IMG/VR virus record: IMGVR_UViG_3300047409_000171
Coordinates: 1 to 64,000 of that record
Direction: 5' to 3' (one strand)
DNA length: 64,000 nucleotides
Source: a virus
The position numbers and the translations under genes were made by a program. Positions within the stretch are counted from its first letter, which is position 1; each line of letters starts with the position of its first letter. This document shows, in pieces, positions 56,410 through 64,000 of the stretch. Below the pieces are notes generated by a model that saw nothing but the letters and a program-made list of their open reading frames with translations, was not told the origin of the DNA and did no database searches.

Positions 56410-56938
56410 AATCAATAGGTAGTATGCCGCCGTAAATTTTTTCTATTTGTTGGGCTTGCCCAACTAGCCGAATCGGCTTCAAATGCCACAAAGCCGCCAC
56501 GGGTGCGTCCGCAGCGGCTTCGGGTAACACCGCGCAGACTTTTGAGACGGGATGCGCAGCCAGAGCAAGATATAGGCGAATTAGCCGAATTGCTCAACCC
56601 CCAAATCCCGTCAGCCCGGACTAGTTCCGACTGAGCCAAGTCAATCCACAAAAATCGCACTGGTCCGGCAGGCTATCCGGGGAAGAAGCGGGCGGGCACT
56701 TACCATGCTTTGCATGGGTTCCGACCGTGACAGTTGTGGACTAGCAGGCTGTCAGAAACCACGGCCACTTATGGCGTTTTCGTTCCCAATCCGGAGGGAA
56801 TAGTCCGGGGCCAGACGAGGTGGCGCTCGCTAAAACGCACCGTGGTTATACCCGCTATCTAGTCGTCTCAACCGCATGGCCTACTAACCCTAGTGTCGAA
56901 AGGCAGCAAAGAGAGGGGTTAGGTAGATAGGCCAGACG
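56410..56938 (+). ncRNA. Long structured non-coding region upstream of dnaB
   Basis: No convincing gene lies here. Clear helices include GTTGGGC/GCCCAAC (56449-56464), AGCCG/CGGCT (56466-56478), AAGCCGC/GCGGCTT (56491-56520), GACGGGAT/ATCCCGTC (56546-56553 with 56605-56612), CCATGC/GCATGG (56703-56717), TTCCC/GGGAA (56783-56800) and AGACGA/TCGTCT (56813-56868). The last is TGGCCTACTAACCC with GGGTTAG and TAGGCCA (56877-56934), 14 pairs with a five-base bulge. The density suggests a functional RNA or a replication origin. Confidence 0.5.
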
Positions 56939-56971
56939 TTGCGGAAACGGACCTATGGGAGAAAGGACTTT

Positions 56972-58417
56972 ATGAAGCGCGAAACCCCAGCCCAGTACGG
57001 CCCGCACGACATCCAAGCCGAACAGGAATTGCTTGGGTGCTTGCTGCTATACAACAAGACGCATCAATTTATTTCCAGCATCGTTCACCCAGAGCATTTC
57101 TTTGAGCCCATTCACCAAGAAATATACGACATCTGCGGCAAACTCATCACAATGGGCAAGCCAGCGACGCCGACGACGGTCAAGACGTTCCTGCCGGCCG
57201 ATCTCATGATTGCGGAAGGAATGTCGGTTGGGAAGTACCTCGCGAAGCTGGCGGCGAGCGCCACCACCATGATATCGGCGCCAGACTTCGCGGGCATCGT
57301 GCGGGATTTGGCCGACTATCGGGCGATCATGTCCGTGGTCGAGATGGCTGCGGCCGTGAAGGGAATCGACAGTGACCCCGGGAAAGCAGCAACAGCGGCA
57401 ATCGACATGCTGGACGCCATCGTGGCCGAGCGGACAATAGGGAATGTGCCTTCCCTGACGCTAGGAGCGTCCGTAGTGCGGGCTGTGGACGCCGCGGCCA
57501 AGGCTTACCAGAACGACGGCGCGCTCACCGGCATGCCCTACGGGCTCAGGGATTTGGACCGTAAAACCTCCGGACTAGCGAAGGGCGAATTGACGATCTT
57601 GGCGGGACGCCCGGGGATGATGAAAACCGGACTGGCGCTGAATTTCTGCCGCTCACTCGGGAAGGCTGGGCACAAGGGGATATTTTTCAGCCTTGAGATG
57701 GGCGACGAATCGCTGAGCCGGCGGATGATATCGGACATGCTTTTCGACCGGTACGAGCTCCCGCATTTCCGGATGAAGGCTGGGAGCATCAACGAGCAGG
57801 ATTTTGGTCGCATGACGGAGGCGGCCAAGGAATTGAACGATCTGCCGCTGCGGATTGAGCAGCAAACTGGGCTTTCGATATCGCAGATTGCGTCCCGGGC
57901 CCGGCAGATGAAGCGACGCGAGGGACTGGACTTCATCGTGGTCGACCACATCGGCCACGTCGCGGTCGAGGATCGCTACCGCGGCAACCGCAACAACGAA
58001 ATCGGCGAGATCACCAAGGGGCTGTTGCGGCTGGCCCGCGAACTGGACGTCGGCATGGTCGCGTTGTGCCAGCTATCTCGAGGTGTGGAGAGTCGGGAAA
58101 ACAAGAAGCCATCGCTTGGCGATTTGAGGGATTCGGGCGAACTTGAGCAGGACGCTGCGACGGTGATGTTTGTCTACCGGGAAGCCTACTACTTGGCGAA
58201 CAAGGAGCCGCGCGCGGGTACCGCCGAATACGAGGTTTGGCAGGCTGAGATGACGCGCTGCATCAACGATCTTGAAATTATCATATCGAAACAAAGGGAT
58301 GGTGCCGTGGGCACGGTGCGATGCTACGTCGACGTGACGACCAATGCTGTGCGTGAGCAGGGTTGGACGCGCGATGCGTGGAGCAATTTGCCAGACGGCG
58401 ACAGGTTTGAATTCTGA
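56972..58417 (+). CDS. dnaB: Replicative DNA helicase, DnaB-like
   Basis: The 481-residue protein has a DnaB N-terminal domain (AEQELLGCLLLYNKTHQFIS) and a RecA-like core: ILAGRPGMMKTGLALNFCRS as Walker A near residue 212, IFFSLEMGDESLSRRMIS, FIVVDHIGHV as Walker B, and ALCQLSRGVESRENKKP. The Walker A Gly before Lys is Met here (GRPGMMKT). It would unwind phage DNA ahead of the fork. ATG 56972 follows an AGAAAGGAC box; an in-frame TTG lies at 56939. Confidence 0.88.
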   Translation: MKRETPAQYGPHDIQAEQELLGCLLLYNKTHQFISSIVHPEHFFEPIHQEIYDICGKLITMGKPATPTTVKTFLPADLMIAEGMSVGKYLAKLAASATTMISAPDFAGIVRDLADYRAIMSVVEMAAAVKGIDSDPGKAATAAIDMLDAIVAERTIGNVPSLTLGASVVRAVDAAAKAYQNDGALTGMPYGLRDLDRKTSGLAKGELTILAGRPGMMKTGLALNFCRSLGKAGHKGIFFSLEMGDESLSRRMISDMLFDRYELPHFRMKAGSINEQDFGRMTEAAKELNDLPLRIEQQTGLSISQIASRARQMKRREGLDFIVVDHIGHVAVEDRYRGNRNNEIGEITKGLLRLARELDVGMVALCQLSRGVESRENKKPSLGDLRDSGELEQDAATVMFVYREAYYLANKEPRAGTAEYEVWQAEMTRCINDLEIIISKQRDGAVGTVRCYVDVTTNAVREQGWTRDAWSNLPDGDRFEF

Positions 58418-58433
58418 AAATGGAGAAATACCC

Positions 58434-59183
58434 ATGGCTGAAGTTTCTGCAATCTCTTGGACTGACGCAACGTTCAATCCATGGATCGGATGCACGAAGG
58501 TGAGTAATGGCCCGCTCGGGGCCTGCGTCAATTGCTATGCCGAGACCGACAATGGCCGGCGGAAGTGGGTCGAGGGATGGGGACCAGGAGTCCCGCGGCG
58601 AAGGACCGCGCCGTCGAACTGGAAACAGCCGCTCAAATGGGACAGGCAGGCCGCTGAGGCGGGGAAAATCTTGCGGGTGTTCTGCGCCAGCTTGGCCGAC
58701 GTGTTCGACAACGAGGTTCCGCAGGAGTGGCGCGACGACCTCTGGGCGCTGATCCGCGCAACGCCGAATCTGCGCTGGCTGCTGCTGACCAAGCGCATCG
58801 GCAACGCGCCGAAGATGCTACCGCCCGACTGGCCCTATGCGAACGCGGGCCTCGGGGCGACCATCGTCACCCAGGAGGAATGGGGCCGCGACTACCCCAA
58901 GCTGGCCGCGATCCCGGCCGCGTTCCATTTCGTGTCCGACGAGCCAACGCTGTCGCCGATCGACATCGGTGACGCGCGCCCGGATTGGATCATCACCGGC
59001 GGCGAGAGCGGCCCCGGCCGACGCCCGTTGAACATGGATCACGTCCGAAGCATGCGCGACCAGTGCGCCCGCAACGGCGTCACGTTCCACCACAAGCAGA
59101 ATGGAGGACTGAGAGGGAAGGATACTGGCTGCCTTGTCGACGGCGCCGAGCACAAGTTTTTTCCGCCGCAGCTTGCCGCATAG
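58434..59183 (+). CDS. DUF5131 (phage Gp37/Gp68) family protein
   Basis: The 249-residue protein begins ISWTDATFNPWIGCTKVSNG, then CVNCYAE. It contains FCASLADVFDNEVPQEWRDD, LRWLLLTKRIGNAPKM and WIITGGESGPGRRPLN, all typical of the DUF5131 family. The C-terminal C-x2-CYAE places it near radical-SAM-like folds, but the reaction is not known to me. Confidence 0.82.
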   Translation: MAEVSAISWTDATFNPWIGCTKVSNGPLGACVNCYAETDNGRRKWVEGWGPGVPRRRTAPSNWKQPLKWDRQAAEAGKILRVFCASLADVFDNEVPQEWRDDLWALIRATPNLRWLLLTKRIGNAPKMLPPDWPYANAGLGATIVTQEEWGRDYPKLAAIPAAFHFVSDEPTLSPIDIGDARPDWIITGGESGPGRRPLNMDHVRSMRDQCARNGVTFHHKQNGGLRGKDTGCLVDGAEHKFFPPQLAA

Positions 59184-59192
59184 GAGCATCAC

Positions 59193-59618
59193 ATGACCGC
59201 AACGCTATTCGACTTTCCGTCGCCGGCGATCAAGGCAAAGAAGAAGCCAACCAAACAGGCCTATACGGAGGAGTTTTTAGCGTTCTGGCAATTGTATCCG
59301 CCCAGGTTCAATAGTTCCAAGTTTTTGGCGTTCAAGGCATGGCAGCGGCTGGACGAGGACGAGCAAAAGCAGGCCACGACGGCGGCGCCGATCTACGCGG
59401 CGAGCCAGCGAGGGAAAGACCCCCAATATACCCAGCACGCGGCCACATGGCTCAACGGGAAGTATTTCGAGACGATCGCAGTGCCGAGAGCGACCGTTCC
59501 GGCGGCGCCCGTGCAGATAGATTGGCCAGCGGCATTGAAAATATACCGGGCTACCGGCCGATGGAACGTTGATTTCGGGCCTGAACCTGGCCAGCCTCAT
59601 TATCGTGGGCCAAAATAA
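59193..59618 (+). CDS. Replication accessory protein (helicase-loader-like)
   Basis: The 141-residue protein has FLAFWQLYPPRFNSSKFLAF, KAWQRLDEDEQ and YTQHAATWLNGKYFE, a block common in phage replication proteins that precede or fuse to DnaC/DnaT-type loaders. It follows dnaB closely. A DNA-binding role is likely but unproven. Confidence 0.55.
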   Translation: MTATLFDFPSPAIKAKKKPTKQAYTEEFLAFWQLYPPRFNSSKFLAFKAWQRLDEDEQKQATTAAPIYAASQRGKDPQYTQHAATWLNGKYFETIAVPRATVPAAPVQIDWPAALKIYRATGRWNVDFGPEPGQPHYRGPK

Positions 59619-59643
59619 TCCCTGTTCCTTGTAAATAATCCAG

Positions 59644-59699
59644 TTGACGCCGGTCTGCAAATCGGTCTATGGTGATTGTGTCGGAGCCGGTAGCGGCTC
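59644..59699 (+). promoter_or_regulatory. Rightward early promoter and leader hairpin
   Basis: TTGACG (59644-59649) and TATGGT (59668-59673) are 18 bp apart. The leader carries GTCGGAGCCG, pairing as GAGCCG/CGGCTC (59684-59699) around GTAG, then a GGAGGACAAA ribosome site. It shares spacing, hairpin and leader sequence with the promoter at 54.2 kb. Confidence 0.5.
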
Positions 59700-59715
59700 A
59701 CTCACGGAGGACAAA

Positions 59716-59934
59716 ATGGCCAAGCACACCAAATACACGGTTCACCATATCGAAGGTGAAACTGCACGGTTCTCGAACTTGCGCCACGCCCTGCTATTTG
59801 CGGTCATGATTTCGGACCGAATGCCCGCTCACTTGATCGAAGTGTCCGCTAAAGATGGGCTTGTGGGCCAATACCAGAATGGCAGGCCAACCCCAGAATT
59901 TAAGCAGCACCACATCGATGGGGTATTTCACTAA
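59716..59934 (+). CDS. Small early protein, 72 aa
   Basis: Starts MAKHTKYTVHHIEGETARFS after GGAGGACAAA. It has beta strands and a helix with no recognised domain. It is the first gene after the early promoter at 59.6 kb. Confidence 0.55.
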   Translation: MAKHTKYTVHHIEGETARFSNLRHALLFAVMISDRMPAHLIEVSAKDGLVGQYQNGRPTPEFKQHHIDGVFH

Positions 59935-60200
59935 TGGCCACCCACATCATGAACGACGGTTCCAAGGTCGTTACCTCCAACATCTTCCCGCCGATCCCCC
60001 TGCGTCAGTTCGACTGGTGCGCCTATTTCGGCGGCGAGGAGGAAGGCCTGACCGGCTACGGCGCGACTGAGGCCGACGCGATTGACGACCTGACCCAGCT
60101 TTGGGAGGAAGCGCAGCCCGAACCAGAGGACGAGCGCGAGCCGTTCGATCATCAGACGGCCGCTTGGGATAGGGCGCGCGATCTGAGGAAGCACTCATGA
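59934..60200 (+). CDS. Small conserved phage protein (FDWCAYF family)
   Basis: The 88-residue protein has VVTSNIFPPIPLRQFDWCAY followed by GYGATEADAIDDL, a block repeated in many phage and prophage early proteins. The function is unknown. It shares one base with the previous stop. Confidence 0.6.
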   Translation: MATHIMNDGSKVVTSNIFPPIPLRQFDWCAYFGGEEEGLTGYGATEADAIDDLTQLWEEAQPEPEDEREPFDHQTAAWDRARDLRKHS

Positions 60201-60469
60201 GCGCGCTACCAAAGGTGGATGTTGTCCGGATTGAAGGCAAGGATAACTACGGCAAGCCGCGCCAGAACTACGCTGACCGGATTGCTGCGATGGATGACAC
60301 GGCTTTCATGAAAGAGGCCGAGCAGGCCATCTGGCTCTCGGCCTACGCGGCGAACAACCTGCGTTCTGATTATCACTGGCACGCAGACGCTTGCTACGAC
60401 GAAGCAAAGCGCCGCGACAACCCAGACCTGTACACCCGAGCGCATCGCCGTGCCTCTGGCACGATGTAG
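60197..60469 (+). CDS. Hypothetical early protein, 90 aa
   Basis: The 90-residue protein has a helical body (DTAFMKEAEQAIWLSAYAAN) and a His/Asp-rich part. It overlaps the previous stop by four bases. No domain is recognised. Confidence 0.52.
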   Translation: MSALPKVDVVRIEGKDNYGKPRQNYADRIAAMDDTAFMKEAEQAIWLSAYAANNLRSDYHWHADACYDEAKRRDNPDLYTRAHRRASGTM

Positions 60470-60479
60470 GAGTGCACCA

Positions 60480-60680
60480 ATGAGCCAAACCAGCATAGCG
60501 GCAGAGATCGCCACCCGCACCGCAGCGGCAGAGCGCAAACTGGCGGTGGCTCTCGGCCACGACGCGATCGACGTTTTCGATCTGTGGAGCCGGGCCTATT
60601 TCGAGACGTTCAATCGGGCATGGGACGCACCGCGCCCGGCTGTGAACCTGCCCCTCCGGATGATCGGAAACATGACGTGA
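60480..60680 (+). CDS. Hypothetical early protein, 66 aa
   Basis: A helical product starting MSQTSIAAEIATRTAAAERK, with YFETFNRAWDAPRPA near the end. It overlaps the next gene's GTG start. The function is unknown. Confidence 0.5.
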   Translation: MSQTSIAAEIATRTAAAERKLAVALGHDAIDVFDLWSRAYFETFNRAWDAPRPAVNLPLRMIGNMT

Positions 60681-62404
60681 CGCAGCCAATTCCAGACGCA
60701 GCGCTTGATGATCGGTTGGGCTTTGTCGGCACGGCCGGATCAGGCAAGAGCTACAACGCCATGGGCCGCGTCGAGCGGCTGCTGTCGCGCAAGGCGCGCG
60801 TGTGCTGCGTCGATCCGCTCGGGGTATTCTGGGGATTGCGCCTGGATGCAGACGGCAAATCACCGTCCGGTTTCAACATTCCTATTTTCGGCGGACCGCA
60901 CGGTGACTTGCCGCTGACGGAACATTCCGGCGCCTTGATCGGCGAGACCGTGGCCGGCATGGCGGAATCCTGCATCATTGACCTGAGCGAAATCGGCACC
61001 AAGGCTGGCGAACGTCGGTTCATGCTTCATTTCCTCACGGCACTGTACCGCAAGGCCAACGGCGAGCCGCTGCACCTCGTCATTGACGAAGCGGATATGT
61101 TCGCGCCGCAGAAGATCAACGACAAGGAAGGCGAGGCCGCGAAGCTGCTCGGCATGATGGAGACCGTGGTCAGGCGTGGGCGTATCAAGGGCTTTATCCC
61201 ATGGCTGATTACCCAGCGGCCGGCAGTGATCGCCAAGGACGTTCTCAGCCAAGTTGACGGGTTGGTGGCGTTCAAGCTCACGAGTTCGCAGGATCGCGAC
61301 GCGATCAGCGCATGGGTCGAAGGCTCGGCCGACAAGGACGATTGGAAGGCCATGCGCGGCGCGCTGCCGGCGATGGAACGCGGCCAAGGCGTGGTGTGGA
61401 TCCCTGGGCGCGGGATCATGGAGACGGTCCGATTCCCGGAAAAATTCACGTTCGATTCGTCCCGCACGCCGAAGCGCGGCGAGAAGAAATCGGCGGCGGC
61501 GCTGAAACCACTGGACCTCGGCTCGCTCAAGGAGCGGCTGGCGACCGTCGACGCGGAGACCAAGGCGAACGACCCCAAGGCGTTGCGCGCGCGGATTGTC
61601 GAGCTTGAGCGGCAGAAGGCGACCACGCCACCGTCGGCAATCTTTGCGGCATCAAATGCAACTGCTCGAGCAGAAGGAGACCGCGCCGGATTTGAGCGTG
61701 CGGACCGCCAATGGCATGGCGTGATGACGGCGCCATGGGCCGCGTTCACCAATGCGTGGCAGTCCTACGAACAGTCGCGCGACCGTTTGAACGATGCAAT
61801 CCGCGAAATCTCGCATGTTGTCGATGTGGCGTTGCAATACCGCGCGCCGCCGAAATCGGGCTCGCCAGCCATCCCGGCACCAGCCCCGAAGCGCGCGCCG
61901 CTCGCCCCAGCGGTAGTGCGCAAACCGTCTCCTGCGGCGAATGGGGACGGTAGCCTTCCCAAGGGTGAGCGCCTGTGCCTGACCGCAATCGCGCAGAACA
62001 GCAACGGCATCACCCGCCAGCATTTGACCGTTGTCACCGGTTACAAGCGGTCGACTAGGGATGCCTATATCCAGCGATTGCGGGAGAAGGGCTGCGTTGA
62101 TGAGCGCGGTAGCCGTCTCTACCTGACCGACGCTGGCGGCGAAATGCTTGGCCCGTTTGACCCGCTGCCGACCGGTGCCGCGCTGCAGGATCACGTCCTT
62201 GGCACGTTGCCAGAAGGCGAGCGCGCCGTGCTGGCACTCATCATCCCCGCCTATCCCAACGGCGTCGATCGCGATACGATCAGCATCGAAACCGGCTATA
62301 AACGGTCCACGCGGGACGCCTATATTCAGCGGCTCAGCACTCGGGAATTGGTCGATGCCAGCCGCGGTGGCGTCGTGGTCGCATCGCAGGATTTGTTCGC
62401 ATGA
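60677..62404 (+). CDS. HerA/VirB4-like ATPase with tandem winged-helix repeats
   Basis: The 575-residue protein has Walker A (FVGTAGSGKSYNAM, residues 17-30), Walker B (LHLVIDEADMFAP, near 133), and a LITQRPA segment. This is the set of HerA/VirD4-type pump ATPases. A coiled-coil linker follows, then two winged-helix repeats that share TGYKRSTRDAYIQRL (near 453 and 539). It may move or process DNA. GTG 60677 overlaps the prior stop. Confidence 0.75.
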   Translation: MTQPIPDAALDDRLGFVGTAGSGKSYNAMGRVERLLSRKARVCCVDPLGVFWGLRLDADGKSPSGFNIPIFGGPHGDLPLTEHSGALIGETVAGMAESCIIDLSEIGTKAGERRFMLHFLTALYRKANGEPLHLVIDEADMFAPQKINDKEGEAAKLLGMMETVVRRGRIKGFIPWLITQRPAVIAKDVLSQVDGLVAFKLTSSQDRDAISAWVEGSADKDDWKAMRGALPAMERGQGVVWIPGRGIMETVRFPEKFTFDSSRTPKRGEKKSAAALKPLDLGSLKERLATVDAETKANDPKALRARIVELERQKATTPPSAIFAASNATARAEGDRAGFERADRQWHGVMTAPWAAFTNAWQSYEQSRDRLNDAIREISHVVDVALQYRAPPKSGSPAIPAPAPKRAPLAPAVVRKPSPAANGDGSLPKGERLCLTAIAQNSNGITRQHLTVVTGYKRSTRDAYIQRLREKGCVDERGSRLYLTDAGGEMLGPFDPLPTGAALQDHVLGTLPEGERAVLALIIPAYPNGVDRDTISIETGYKRSTRDAYIQRLSTRELVDASRGGVVVASQDLFA

Positions 62405-62667
62405 GCCAGAACGGCCGCCCCACCATGTCAGGCAGAGAGTTGCGCAAAATCCGCGAACGCCTCGGCCTGACCTTGGATGATTTTGCAATCGAGCTCGGCT
62501 ACGAAGGATCGCAGAACGGCAACCGGACTACCATCAAGAGATTCGAAAACGGCGAGCGGCCGATATCGTTGCCCGTGGCCAAACTCGCTTTTATGCTAGC
62601 TCAATTTGGAATCCCAAAATGGCCGCAACATTTAGAAGCTGAGCCGGCAAAGGACAGCGCAGCATGA
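62401..62667 (+). CDS. XRE-type HTH regulator
   Basis: The 88-residue protein has a lambda-repressor-like helix-turn-helix: SGRELRKIRERLGLTLDDFA, IELGYEG and TTIKRFENGERPI. Overlaps on both sides tie it to the ATPase operon. It may act as a second regulator. Confidence 0.68.
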   Translation: MSQNGRPTMSGRELRKIRERLGLTLDDFAIELGYEGSQNGNRTTIKRFENGERPISLPVAKLAFMLAQFGIPKWPQHLEAEPAKDSAA

Positions 62668-62822
62668 CCCTCATTCTCCCCCTCTGGCTACTTCTCTATC
62701 CGATTTTCTACCTCGTCGGATTCTGGAAGCCTGAACTGCTTCATCATGTTCAGGCGGACATCAGGATTTTGGGGAGGGGTGTTTTGATTTCTCAAACGCA
62801 GCTTTCACGCGCGGCAGAATAA
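62664..62822 (+). CDS. Small membrane protein, 52 aa
   Basis: MTLILPLWLLLYPIFYLVGF then WKPELLHHVQ; one membrane helix and a charged tail. It overlaps the regulator stop. The function is unknown. Confidence 0.48.
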   Translation: MTLILPLWLLLYPIFYLVGFWKPELLHHVQADIRILGRGVLISQTQLSRAAE

Positions 62823-62836
62823 CACAGGAGAGATAG

Positions 62837-63109
62837 ATGGCGAAACACGAATTGAAAAGCTGGCCTGAGTTTTTCGTTCCGGTGTTTGAGGGCAAGAAAA
62901 ACTTCGAACTCCGAAAGAACGACCGCCACTATCGCGCTGGCGACACGCTGCGGCTTCGCGAGTGGGAGCCGAACACAGCCAAATACAGCGGCCGGGAGGT
63001 GATTAAGGTTGTCACCTACGTCCTTGAAGGCATCGGCCCCGGCGGCATCACGCCGCTTCATGGCCTGTCGCGCGAATTTGCAATCCTCTCACTGGCCGAC
63101 GCCGCATGA
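62837..63109 (+). CDS. DUF3850 (ASCH/PUA-like) protein
   Basis: The 90-residue protein has HELKSWPEFFVPVFEGKKNF, ELRKNDRHYRAGDTLRLREW and VVTYVLEG, the signature of DUF3850. The ASCH-like fold suggests RNA or nucleotide binding. Preceded by an AGGAGAGATAG ribosome site. Confidence 0.82.
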   Translation: MAKHELKSWPEFFVPVFEGKKNFELRKNDRHYRAGDTLRLREWEPNTAKYSGREVIKVVTYVLEGIGPGGITPLHGLSREFAILSLADAA

Positions 63110-63324
63110 CCGACGCACCCAACCAATCTCAGCCTGACTGCGAACACGTCCCCGAGGTTTGGGTGGACTGCGAGGTCTGTTCTGGCGAGGGCGAAATCCT
63201 CAAAACCGTCCATGTCTATGAGGCAGGCTGCGGCTTCAGCCACCCGGACGTTTATTCGAAGCCCTGCCAAGCATGCAACGGCACTGGCGGCATGATCTGC
63301 GACGCGGAGGGCGACCGCCCATGA
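63106..63324 (+). CDS. DnaJ-type zinc-finger-like protein
   Basis: The 72-residue protein has CEVCSGEGE and CQACNGTGG, two C-x2-C-x-G-x-G units as in the DnaJ central domain. It may bind zinc and act as a small chaperone or nucleic-acid factor. A related pattern is seen in the IS passenger at 22993. Confidence 0.6.
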   Translation: MTDAPNQSQPDCEHVPEVWVDCEVCSGEGEILKTVHVYEAGCGFSHPDVYSKPCQACNGTGGMICDAEGDRP

Positions 63325-63494
63325 CCGCAGCCCTGCAATTCTTCTTTGCCTTTATCCAGGTCATCGGCATGGCCTGTCTGTTATGCGGCGGCTTTACCGC
63401 GCTATGCGGGAGCAAAGAGGGAGCCGCAGGCGCGCTGATCGGCATTGTGCTGATATTGATGAGCGCTGGCGGATTGGGACTGGTGACGCTATGA
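63321..63494 (+). CDS. Small two-helix membrane protein
   Basis: MTAALQFFFAFIQVIGMACL and ALIGIVLILMSAGGLGLVTL form two membrane segments in 57 residues. It overlaps its neighbours by four bases. The function is unknown. Confidence 0.5.
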   Translation: MTAALQFFFAFIQVIGMACLLCGGFTALCGSKEGAAGALIGIVLILMSAGGLGLVTL

Positions 63495-63571
63495 GCGTTG
63501 GTAAAGCTGCTGCAGTGATTGGCGTCGTTCTTATTATCGCTGCGTGCGCCTTCTCTTTTCCGAGGATGTGA
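63491..63571 (+). CDS. Tiny membrane peptide, 26 aa
   Basis: MSVGKAAAVIGVVLIIAACA then FSFPRM, one hydrophobic helix with a lipobox-like AAC. ATGA coupling upstream. Very short, so uncertain. Confidence 0.4.
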   Translation: MSVGKAAAVIGVVLIIAACAFSFPRM

Positions 63572-63573
63572 GC

Positions 63574-63792
63574 ATGAAGCTTTGGATGGTGATATTTATC
63601 GGCGGGCGTATTTTTGCGGTGTGGCACGATCCAATGCCACGCGACATGACGTTAGCCGAGTGTCAGATCAAAGCGGATCGTTGGACAGAATCTCAGGCGA
63701 GAAAACTGGACCCGGAAGATCAGCCGGTGTTTGCCTGCGTTCAGCGCTGGTTCCGACCTAAACGCGGTGAACTTGCCGCAAGGAGGATGTGA
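63574..63792 (+). CDS. Hypothetical protein with N-terminal signal, 72 aa
   Basis: MKLWMVIFIGGRIFAVWHDP gives a short hydrophobic start, then a charged domain with DMTLAECQIKADRW and FACVQRWFRP. Two Cys residues could form a disulphide in the periplasm. The function is unknown. Confidence 0.5.
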   Translation: MKLWMVIFIGGRIFAVWHDPMPRDMTLAECQIKADRWTESQARKLDPEDQPVFACVQRWFRPKRGELAARRM

Positions 63793-63794
63793 GC

Positions 63795-64000
63795 ATGGAC
63801 AGGGAAGAAATGCCGGCAAAGATTGATGATCTCATTGTGCTGGCTGAAAACATCATCGCCTTCGGCAGGAACATTACCTATCCATCGCGGGCTTCTTCTC
63901 GGTACGTTCGTAGCGTTATGACTGATTTAGTTGCCACTATCCGTGTTCTCCGCACCCCCGCGCAACAGGAGGCATCTGGCGGCCCTTGGCGCTTGAATAT
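63795..64000 (+). CDS. Hypothetical protein, truncated at window end
   Basis: Starts MDREEMPAKIDDLIVLAENI and stays open to the right edge (about 68 residues seen). It is helical, and no domain is recognised. Confidence 0.5.
   Translation, partial: MDREEMPAKIDDLIVLAENIIAFGRNITYPSRASSRYVRSVMTDLVATIRVLRTPAQQEASGGPWRLN

Noticed and set aside
56412-56660. An 82-codon leftward frame in the structured region
   Set aside because: No ribosome site, low-complexity Ser/Arg-rich product, and it lies across strong helices.
56720-56810. Group I intron catalytic core (GGACTA and TAGTCC could form a P7-like helix)
   Set aside because: No split gene flanks the region, and a matching P3/P4-P6 order could not be drawn. 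It was kept only as a generic structured region.
56780-56860. RNase P RNA, because of a GGGAATAGTCCGGGG stretch
   Set aside because: The other universal RNase P segments are missing in the right order.
1-64000. CRISPR array
   Set aside because: No regularly spaced direct repeats were seen. The evenly spaced units at 24.6-26.2 kb are tRNA genes.

Overview
The window looks like most of the genome of a short-tailed (podovirus-like) phage or prophage of an alphaproteobacterium, probably a member of the Rhizobiales. The grounds are the protein families (P22-type portal and tail-hub proteins, an SU10-type adaptor, KTSC, DUF3850 and DUF5131-type early proteins), the GC-rich codon use, frequent GTG and TTG starts, and a host-type parS site. 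The host is an inference. No integrase is visible, and both ends of the window cut through genes.

Layout. 1-9.35 kb runs rightward: the end of the terminase large subunit, a string of very small ATGA-coupled genes, the portal (2.7-5.0 kb), a GroES-like protein, a scaffold-like protein and two members of an unnamed family. 9.4-21.1 kb is a cargo island inside the head module. It holds glycosyltransferases, a nucleotidyltransferase-PfkB fusion, a GmhA-like SIS isomerase, a TPP enzyme split into two subunits around a C5 DNA methyltransferase, a radical SAM enzyme, a second SAM methyltransferase and three HNH endonucleases. 21.1-26.4 kb holds a compact structured non-coding stretch, a leftward membrane-protein gene, an IS1595-like element with two passenger genes, and 20 tRNA genes closed by an intrinsic terminator.

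26.4-45.3 kb resumes virion assembly: a head protein, the major capsid protein, minor head proteins, adaptors, tail fibre and collar proteins, the tail hub and two large internal virion-type proteins. An exact 16-bp parS palindrome follows at 45,281. 45.4-49.7 kb is the lysis region. 49.4-54.1 kb is a leftward early operon (RecT, partner proteins, KTSC, HNH). It diverges at about 54.2 kb from a repressor-like gene across a palindromic operator. 54.2-64 kb is a rightward early region: RuvC-like resolvase, a long structured non-coding region, a DnaB-like helicase, a DUF5131 protein, a HerA-like ATPase and many small proteins.

How it fits together. Head, tail and lysis genes form one rightward late block. 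Replication and recombination genes flank the switch. The sugar cassette could build and transfer an activated heptose-like sugar to the virion, the host surface or DNA, while the tRNAs support late translation. Six putative homing endonucleases sit between late genes. All assignments come from reading motifs by eye; no database search was run.
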